Shown here piece by piece: positions 1-5,229 of a DNA stretch of 5,229 bases (positions are counted from its first letter, which is position 1; each line of letters starts with the position of its first letter). Source of the stretch: Bacteroidia bacterium (GTDB taxonomy: Bacteria; Bacteroidota; Bacteroidia; Bacteroidales; P3); NCBI GenBank assembly GCA_025999775.1, contig BNXT01000107.1:1-5229 (forward strand). Direction: 5' to 3'. The notes below the pieces were generated by a model that searched no databases, was not told the origin of the DNA, and saw only the letters and a program-made list of their open reading frames with translations. Position numbers and translations under genes: made by a program.

Positions 1-1
1 T

Positions 2-58
2 TGCGGCACGGTGTAATCCAACGTAATTATGATTACGGTTTATCCAGATATTGTAGCA
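2..58 (+). pseudogene. Tail of upstream repeat (unit 0) with in-frame TAA
   Basis: Codons 2-13 read CGTV, then TAA at 14-16, then SNVIMITVYPDIVA. The equivalent codon in the next unit (302-304) is TAT (Tyr), and all later units also have Tyr in the CGTVYS motif where it occurs. The only nonsense change is T to A at position 16. The sequence on both sides is otherwise a normal repeat tail in the same frame as the long CDS. So this is the same gene interrupted by one base: either a true nonsense mutation or a base error near the end of the available sequence. Confidence 0.75.
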
Positions 59-3000
59 GGCGCAATCAGTGGTGCACAAACGATTTGCTACAACACCGCA
101 CCCGCACAACTGACAGGTACAAATTGCACCGGTGGCGATGGAACATATTCGTATCAATGGGAAGAATCGCCCAATGGCAGCACGTCTTGGACAAATGCCA
201 CAGGCGCCGGCGCAACGGGTTTAAATTTCACATCGTCTGCATTAACGCAAACCACTTATTTTCGATTAAAATATGAGAGTGGCAGCAGTTGCGGCACGGT
301 GTATTCCAACGTAATTATGATTACGGTTTATCCAGATATTGTAGCAGGCGCAATCAGTGGTGCACAAACGATTTGCTACAACACCGCACCCGCCCAACTG
401 ACAGGTACAAATTGCACCGGTGGCGATGGAACATATTCGTATCAATGGGAAGAATCGCCCAATGGTAGTACGTCATGGACAAATGCCACAGGCGCCGGCG
501 CAACGGGTTTAAATTTCACATCGTCTGCATTGACGCAAACAACTTATTTTCGATTAAAATATGAGAGTGGCAGCGGTTGCGGCACGGTTTATTCTTCTGC
601 GGTTGCAGTTACAGTTTATCCGCAAATTCAATCAGGTACAATTACAGGGGAACAAACCATTTGTTACAATTCCGTGCCTTCGCAATTTTCGACTACTCCG
701 AGCGGTGCAGGAAATTCCTACACTTATCAGTGGCAAAGCTCCACAACGAGCAGTACAACAGGTTTTACTAATATTTCAAGCGCAACAAATGCAACCTATC
801 AAGCAGGAAATCTCACGCAGACAACTTATTACCGCGTTGTGGTAACTTCTACAACTTGCGGGACTTCGGCAACAAGCAATGCGATAAAGGTTACCGTTCA
901 TCCTGATTTTGTGACAGGCACAATCAGTGGTGCACAAACGATTTGCTACAACACCGCACCCGCCCAACTGACGGGTACAAATTGCAGCGGTGGAGACGGG
1001 ACATACACTTATCAATGGGAAAAATCGCCCAATGGCAGCACGTCTTGGACAAATGCCACAGGCACCGGCGCAACGGGTTTAAATTTTACATCGCCTGCAT
1101 TAACGCAAACAACTTATTTTCGATTAAAATATGAGAGTGGCAGCGGTTGCGGCACGGTGTATTCCAACGTAATTATGATTACGGTTTATCCAGATATTGT
1201 AGCGGCAACAATCAGTAGTAATCAAACAATATGCTACAATTCCGTACCGACTGCAATATCAGTATCCACAGTGGCAAGCGGTGGAAACGGCAGTTTCAAT
1301 AACCAATGGCAAGTATTGAACGGCTCAACTTGGACAGATATTGCAGGACAGACAAGCAATGTTTATCAGCCGTCAAACCTTACAACGACAACACAATATA
1401 GATTGAAAAGCACGTTTGATTACGGTTGCGGCACTGTTTATTCAAACATAATAACTGTTACGGTTTATGCAGATATTAATGCAGGCGTGATTTCCAGTTC
1501 GCAAACCATTTGTTACAATTCCGTGCCTTCGCAATTTTCGACCACTCCGAGCGGTGCAGGAAATTCCTACACTTATCAATGGCAAAGCTCCACAACGAGT
1601 AGCACAACAGGTTTTACTAATATTTTAAGCGCAACAAATGCAACCTATCAAGCAGGAAATCTCACGCAGACAACTTATTACCGCGTTGTGGTAACTTCTA
1701 CAACTTGCGGGACTTCGGCAACAAGCGATGCGATAAAGGTTACCGTTCATCCTGATTTTGTGACAGGCACAATCAGTGGTGCACAAACAATTTGCTACAA
1801 CACCGCACCCGCCCAACTGACAGGTACAAATTGCAGCGGTGGAGACGGGACATACACTTATCAATGGGAAAAATCGCCCAATGGCAGCACGTCTTGGACA
1901 AATGCCACAGGCACAGGCGCAACGAGTTTAAATTTCACTTCGTCTGCATTGACGCAAACCACTTATTACCGTTTGGCTTTTACTTCCGGCAGCGGTTGCG
2001 GCACGGTTTATTCAAACGCTGTTCAAGTTACGGTTCGTCCTGAATTTACAGCAGGAACAATTTCAGCAAATCAAACAATTTGCTACAATACAGTACCGGT
2101 ACAACTCACTCGAACAGCCAACTGCACCGGCGGAGACGGCTATTATTCGTATCAATGGCAAAGTTCTACAATAAGCAGTACAACAGGTTTTAACAATATC
2201 GGCGGCGCAATAGGCAACTCTCATCAACTGCCAGCACTCACGCAAACCACTTATTATCGTTTAGCATTTACTTCCGGCAGCGGTTGCGGCACAGTTTATT
2301 CTTCTGCGGTTGCAGTTACAGTTTATCCGCAAATTCAATCAGGAACAATTACAGGGGAGCAAACCATTTGTTACAATTCCGTGCCTTCGCAATTTTCCTT
2401 TTCAACTACTCCGAGTGGTGCAGGAAATACCTACACTTATCAATGGCAAAGCTCCACAACGAGTAGCACAACAGGTTTTACTAATATTTCAAGCGCAACA
2501 AATGCAACCTATCAAGCAGGAAATCTCACGCAGACAACTTATTACCGCGTTGTGGTAACTTCTACAACTTGCGGGACTTCGGCAACAAGCAATGCAATAA
2601 CGGTTACAGTGCGTCCTGAATTTATCGCAGGCACAATCGGTGGTGCACAAACGATTTGCTACAACACCGCACCCGCACAATTAACAAGTACAAATTGCAC
2701 TGGTGGACACGGGGGGACATACACTTATCAATGGGAAAAATCGCCAAACGGTAGCGATACATGGACAAATGCCATAGGCACCGGCGCAACGGGTTTAAAT
2801 TTCACATCGTCTGCATTAACGCAAACAACGTATTTTCGCTTAAAATACACGAGCGGCAGCGGTTGCGGCACGGTTTATTCAAATATAATAATAAAAACTG
2901 TTTATGCCGATATTTCGTCAGGTACAATCAGCGGTGCACAGACCATTTGTTACAATTCCGCACCTTCGCAATTGTCCTTTTCGACCACTCCGAGCGGTGC

Positions 3001-5229
3001 AGGAAACTCCTACACTTATCAATGGCAAAGCTCCACAACGAGCAGTACAACAGGTTTTACAAATATTCCGTCTGCAACGCAAGCCACTTATCAAGCAGGA
3101 AATCTCACGCAGACAACTTATTATCGCGTTGTTGTAACTTCTACAACTTGCGACACTTCGGCAACAAGCAATGCAATAACGGTAACAGTTCGACCTAATT
3201 TTGTTGCAGGTACTATTTCGGCTACACAAACCATTTGCTATAACACTGCGCCTTCACAATTGACCGCCACAAATTGCAGTGGTGGCGATGGAACATATTC
3301 ATATCAATGGGAAAAATCGCCCAATGGCAGCACATCTTGGACAAATGCCACAGGCACCGGCGCAACGGGTTTAAATTTCACATCGCCTGCATTAACGCAA
3401 ACAACGTATTTTCGCTTAAAATACACGAGCGGCAGCGGTTGCGGCACGGTTTATTCAAATGTAATAATAAAAACTGTTTATGCCGATATTTCGTCAGGTA
3501 CAATCAGCGGTACACAGACCATTTGTTACAATTCCGCACCTTCGCAATTGTCCTTTTCGACCACTCCGAGCGGTGCAGGAAATTCCTACACTTATCAATG
3601 GCAAAGCTCCACAACGAGCAGCACAACAGGTTTTACTAATATTTCAAGCGCAACGCAAGCCACTTATCAAGCAGGAAATCTCACGCAGACAACTTATTAC
3701 CGCGTTGTTGTAACTTCTACAACTTGCGGCGCTTCGGCAACAAGTAATGCAATTAGTGTTATCGTTCGACCTAATTTTGTGGCAGGTACTATTTCGGCTA
3801 CACAAACCATTTGCTATAACACTGCGCCTTCACAATTGACTGCCACAAATTGCAGTGGTGGCGATGGAACATATTCGTATCAATGGGAAAGATCGCCCAA
3901 TGGTAGCGCTTCATGGACAAATGCCACAGGCACAGGCGCAACGGAGTTAAATTTCACATCGTCTGCATTAACGCAAACAACGTATTTTCGCTTAAAATAC
4001 ACGAGCGGCAGCGGTTGCGGCACGGTTTATTCCAACGTAATTATGGTTACGGTTTATCCTGATATTGCAGCGGCAACAATCAGTGGTACACAGACCATTT
4101 GTTACAATTCCGCACCTTCGCAATTGTCCTTTTCGACCACTCCGAGCGGTGCAGGAAACACCTATACTTATCAGTGGCAAAGTTCAACTACGAGCAGCAC
4201 AACAGGTTTTACAAATATTCCGTCTGCAACGCAAGCCACTTATCAAGCAGGAAATCTCACGCAGACAACTTATTACCGTGTTGTTGTAACTTCTACAACT
4301 TGCGGCACTTCGGCAACAAGTAATGCAATAACGGTTACAGTGCGCCCTGAATTTATCGCAGGCACAATCAGTAGTGCACAAAAGATTTGCTATAACACCG
4401 CACCAAATCAACTGACAAGCACAAATTGCAGCGGTGGCGATGGAACATATTCGTATCAATGGGAACAATCAACCAACGGCAGCACGTCTTGGACTAATGC
4501 TACAGGTTCAGGTACAACAAGTTTAAACTTTACATCGCCTGCATTAACGCAAACAACGTATTTTCGCTTAAAATACACGAGCGGTAGCGGTTGCGGCACC
4601 GTTTATTCAAATGTTGTTCAAATTCTTGTAAATCCTTTACCAACAAATAAATCATTAGTAGGCGAAATGGTTGTTTGCAACAACTTAAATGATGGACAAT
4701 ATTATTTGGCAACAACCGAAGGAAACATTAATTATCAATGGAGCATATCTGGTGGCGAAATTACATCTTCTATCTACAACAACAACGTTATCGTTCATTG
4801 GAACAGAAATGTTGGAAATGGAATTTTGACTTTACGGCAATCCAATGCTTTAACCGGTTGTGTTTTGGAAACCGATTATATCATTGTTAAATCTTCCAAT
4901 GCGGCTCCCGACAAAACAACTATTTTGAAAAAACAAAACTCAAATATATTGATTTGTGGAGATATTTCGTCAAATATTCATTACGAATGGGGTTTTATCA
5001 ATAAAACAACAGGTCAAGTAACGATTATTCCCGGATCCGATTGTCGATACATTATGTTTCCGCACCAGATAGATGTTACGAGATACGACTATTTTGTAAA
5101 TACAGCATTTTCGTACAGTAACAATAACAGTGGATCTTGTTCAACATGGTCGTATTACAGTGGAAATGCAGCGCTGTCTGCGTCTCAAAACACTACATTG
5201 AGTTTTACGCTTGCGCCAAACCCCACAAA
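17..5229 (+). CDS. Giant Ig-like repeat surface protein with T9SS C-terminal sorting signal (partial at both ends)
   Basis: Codons from 17 to 5227 are all sense (1737 residues); the frame leaves the window at the right edge. Residues 15-1544 are 16 Ig-like repeats, 1545-1627 a PKD-like domain, 1628-1729 a further beta-type segment, and 1730-1737 the start of a type IX secretion sorting domain (FTLAPNPT). The product is rich in Thr, Ser, Asn, Gly, Gln and Tyr and poor in charged residues, as usual for extracellular Bacteroidota repeat proteins. No signal peptide is visible because the true N-terminus lies upstream. The first ATG (29-31) falls inside a beta strand of a repeat and is not a credible native start. 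The repeats resemble the CHU_C-associated Ig-like family (Ig_7 type) by motif; I could not run a profile search. Expected route: Sec export, then T9SS across the outer membrane, then release or surface anchoring. Role as adhesin or stalk is inference. The TAA at 14-16 separates this frame from its upstream part. Confidence 0.9.
59..346 (+). repeat. Ig-like repeat U1, type A (288 bp, 96 aa)
   Basis: Contains TICYNTAPAQL, TNCTGGDGTYSYQW, a GSTSWTNATGAGATG segment and LTQTTYFRLKYESG. Cys codons are at 86, 125 and 290. It is close to U2 along its full length at a 288 bp offset, differing at a handful of mostly silent sites, and differs in having SGSSC where U2 has SGSGC. Confidence 0.9.
347..634 (+). 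repeat. Ig-like repeat U2, type A (288 bp, 96 aa)
   Basis: Type A body nearly identical to U1, but its tail is different: CGTVYSSAVAVTVYPQIQ instead of CGTVYSNVIMITVYPDIV. The same tail occurs again only at the end of U8, so the U2/U3 and U8/U9 junctions share ancestry. Confidence 0.9.
635..916 (+). repeat. Ig-like repeat U3, type B (282 bp, 94 aa)
   Basis: Type B: TICYNSVPSQFSTTPSGAGN, then YTYQWQSSTTSSTTGF, LTQTTYYRVVVTSTTCGTSA and the linker VTVHPDFV. It has two Cys, no third loop Cys, and is two residues shorter than later B units because it lacks the extra Phe-Ser before STTPSG. Confidence 0.9.
917..1204 (+). repeat. Ig-like repeat U4, type A (288 bp, 96 aa)
   Basis: Type A with EKSPNG replacing the EESPNG of U1 and U2. 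Its first half matches U7 almost exactly, while its tail (YFRLKYESGSGCGTVYSNV, then IMITVYPDIVA) matches U1, so a recombination breakpoint probably lies near 1075. Confidence 0.9.
1205..1483 (+). repeat. Divergent Ig-like repeat U5 (279 bp, 93 aa)
   Basis: Keeps the frame motifs (TICYNSVP, NQWQ, TTTQYRLKS, YGCGTVYSN, VTVYADI) but the middle is unlike the other units: TAISVSTVASGGNGSFNNQW and GSTWTDIAGQTSNVYQPSNL. It has two Cys, no third loop Cys, and is the shortest unit. It may represent an older form of the repeat. Confidence 0.88.
1484..1765 (+). repeat. Ig-like repeat U6, type B (282 bp, 94 aa)
   Basis: Near copy of U3 at an 849 bp offset, including the short QFSTTPSG form and the VHPDFV linker. 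Amino-acid changes relative to U3 are few: NISS to NILS (TCA to TTA) and TSNA to TSDA. Confidence 0.9.
1766..2053 (+). repeat. Ig-like repeat U7, type A (288 bp, 96 aa)
   Basis: First two thirds follow U4. The last third switches to TTYYRLAFTSGSGCGTVYSN with linker VTVRPEFTA, a form shared with U8 and not with other type A units, which have TTYFRLKY. Confidence 0.9.
2054..2341 (+). repeat. Chimeric Ig-like repeat U8 (A head, B middle; 288 bp, 96 aa)
   Basis: The N-terminal part is A-like (NCTGGDGYYSYQW, with the third Cys), the middle is B-like (QSSTISSTTGFNNI), and the end returns to A-like (FTSGSGCGTVYSS). It also has private residues such as LTRTAN and AIGNSHQLPALT. This reads as recombination between subtypes. 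Confidence 0.87.
2342..2629 (+). repeat. Ig-like repeat U9, type B (288 bp, 96 aa)
   Basis: Resembles U3, with the same TITGEQTICYNSVPSQF head, but carries the extra Phe-Ser (QFSFSTTPSG) that makes later B units 96 residues long. Linker is VTVRPEFIA, the same as after U15. Confidence 0.9.
2630..2920 (+). repeat. Ig-like repeat U10, type A with Gly insertion (291 bp, 97 aa)
   Basis: Type A with GGHGGTYTYQW where sister units have GGDGTYTYQW: an Asp to His change and one added Gly codon in a run of six G at 2711-2716. Other private changes are TIGG for TISG and NAIG for NATG. It is the longest unit, and the frame is kept. Confidence 0.88.
2921..3208 (+). repeat. Ig-like repeat U11, type B (288 bp, 96 aa)
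   Basis: Type B with APSQLSFSTTPSGAG and NIPSATQATYQAGN. It has TTCDTS where other B units have TTCGTS or TTCGAS (Asp codon at 3152). It starts the regular two-unit B-A period that runs to U16. Confidence 0.9.
3209..3496 (+). repeat. Ig-like repeat U12, type A (288 bp, 96 aa)
   Basis: Type A with TISATQTICYNTAPSQLTA and TNCSGGDGTYSYQWEKSPNG. Its tail carries the unusual IIKTVYADISS linker, found also at the end of U10 and nowhere else. Confidence 0.9.
3497..3784 (+). repeat. Ig-like repeat U13, type B (288 bp, 96 aa)
   Basis: Near copy of U11 at a 576 bp offset, but with NISSATQATYQ instead of NIPSATQATYQ, CGAS instead of CDTS, and AISVIVRPNF instead of AITVTVRPNF. Confidence 0.9.
3785..4072 (+). 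repeat. Ig-like repeat U14, type A (288 bp, 96 aa)
   Basis: Near copy of U12 with ERSPNGSAS for EKSPNGSTS and GATEL for GATGL. The tail is SNVIMVTVYPDIAA, closer to U4 (IMITVYPDIVA) than to U12, which marks a change of parentage near the unit end. Confidence 0.9.
4073..4360 (+). repeat. Ig-like repeat U15, type B (288 bp, 96 aa)
   Basis: Type B with QLSFSTTPSGAGNTYTYQW and NIPSATQATYQ as in U11, and TTCGTSATSN followed by the VTVRPEFIA linker as in U9. It is thus mosaic between those two copies. Confidence 0.9.
4361..4648 (+). repeat. Last Ig-like repeat U16, type A (about 288 bp)
   Basis: Type A with private changes QKICYN for QTICYN, APNQLTS, and EQSTNG for EKSPNG. The final strand reads SNVVQILV and runs into NPLPTN instead of the usual VYPDI linker, so the tandem array ends here. 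Confidence 0.88.
4649..4897 (+). other. PKD-like domain in the C-terminal part of the CDS
   Basis: Residues about 1545-1627. Visible pattern: VCNN, then YYLATTEGNINYQWSISGGE, a stretch ending VIVHWN, GNGILTLRQSN and GCV. The spacing of Cys, YxW, GGxI, VxVxW and a closing GC resembles PKD-like domains (PKD_6 type) found ahead of the sorting signal in Bacteroidota surface proteins. The family call is by motif only. It is not a copy of U1-U16. Confidence 0.6.
4898..5203 (+). other. Non-repetitive beta-type segment before the sorting signal
   Basis: Residues about 1628-1729. A Lys/Asn-rich linker (KTTILKKQNSN) leads to LICGDISSNIHYEWGF, then IIPGSDCRYIMF, a YDYFVNTAF strand and SGSCSTWSYYSG. Cys codons are at 4955, 5042 and 5138. 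The CxxxxxxxxYxW start and the late Cys suggest another divergent Ig-like or PKD-like fold, but I do not recognise a specific family. Confidence 0.5.
5204..5229 (+). other. Start of type IX secretion C-terminal sorting domain, cut by window edge
   Basis: The last complete residues are FTLAPNPT. Type A T9SS sorting domains typically open with a hydrophobic residue followed by a PNP motif, after a short Ser/Thr-rich linker (here SASQNTTLS). Such domains usually run about 70-80 residues, so roughly 200 bp and the stop codon are probably missing to the right. The domain would direct export across the outer membrane and be cleaved there. Confidence 0.75.

Larger units (their letters stand above)
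653..1923 (+). repeat. Two-unit segmental duplication (U3-U4 copied as U6-U7, offset 849 bp)
   Basis: Roughly 653-1074 and 1502-1923 align without gaps and differ at about nine sites by my reading, most of them silent third-position changes. Similarity falls sharply after this, where U4 and U7 take different tails. The block between the copies contains the divergent U5. Confidence 0.8.
2813..3966 (+). repeat. Tandem two-unit duplication (end of U10 to U12 copied as end of U12 to U14, offset 576 bp)
   Basis: About 2813-3389 and 3390-3966 align without gaps. They share rare features such as the IIKTVYADISS linker, SATQTICYNTAPSQLTA and TVYSN spelled with TTTATTCAAAT, and differ at scattered sites only. 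The copy unit is a B-A pair, 192 residues. Confidence 0.8.

Noticed and set aside
29..31. ATG as a possible start of the long CDS
   Set aside because: It lies within the VIMITV strand of a repeat, has no signal peptide after it and no convincing upstream control sequence. The gene clearly continues to the left.
1..276. Plus-strand frame 1 open stretch starting at TTG, with similar ones at 943-1134, 1792-2043, 2761-3198 and 3274-3639
   Set aside because: These are +1/-1 shadows of the frame 2 repeats. They end and restart at repeat-specific positions and give basic, low-coherence translations.
561..845. Plus-strand frame 3 open stretches (also 2310-2558, 2904-3137, 3480-3713, 4065-4289)
   Set aside because: All are the same alternative frame of type B units. 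Their conservation tracks the repeat DNA and not an independent protein.
776..1015. Minus-strand Cys-rich open frame that recurs almost unchanged at 1625-1864 and, in part, at 2489-2680, 2918-3229 and 4184-4468
   Set aside because: It recurs only because the + strand repeat recurs. It is the exact antisense of the type B to type A junction, has no independent domain pattern, and its Cys and Arg richness follows from the Thr, Ala and Gln codons on the coding strand.
59..4648. CRISPR array or other DNA-level repeat
   Set aside because: The repeats are 279-291 bp, contiguous, without spacers, and keep one reading frame with mainly synonymous differences. They are protein-domain repeats.
4530..4715. 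Minus-strand 61-residue open frame at the end of the repeat array
   Set aside because: It overlaps the coding frame through U16 and the PKD-like domain, has no recognisable features, and no promoter-like or start-site context was seen.

Overview
The whole window is the interior and near-C-terminal part of one very large secreted repeat protein, read on the + strand in the frame that starts at position 2. After an in-frame TAA at 14-16 the frame stays open to the right edge (17-5227, 1737 complete codons). It has no native start or stop inside the window, so start-to-stop ORF callers miss it and report only short shadow frames. The style of the repeats and the last residues (FTLAPNPT, the beginning of a type IX secretion system sorting domain) point to a member of the Bacteroidota. 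This is inference from protein style; there is no taxonomic marker gene here.

Layout: 2-58 is the tail of a repeat (unit 0) that carries the TAA. Positions 59-4648 hold 16 tandem Ig-like repeats (U1-U16) of 93-97 residues (279-291 bp, usually 288 bp). Each has an N-terminal TICYN motif, a central YQW, an LTQTTYYR-type strand and a second conserved Cys, and ends in a VTVYPDI-type linker. Two main subtypes exist. Type A (U1, U2, U4, U7, U10, U12, U14, U16) has a TNC[TS]GGDG loop with a third Cys. Type B (U3, U6, U9, U11, U13, U15) has a TTPSGAGN loop and a QSSTTSSTTGF segment. U5 is divergent and U8 looks like an A/B chimera. The order is A A B A C B A H B A B A B A B A (C = divergent U5, H = chimeric U8): a three-unit higher-order period in the first half and a two-unit period in the second.

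From 4649 the protein becomes non-repetitive: a PKD-like domain (4649-4897), a further Cys/Trp-containing beta-type segment (4898-5203), and the first residues of the T9SS sorting signal (5204-5229), cut by the window edge. No other gene, RNA gene, promoter, terminator, mobile element or CRISPR array is supported on either strand. The product is most plausibly a long cell-surface or secreted stalk/adhesin exported by the T9SS; its ligand cannot be read from the sequence.
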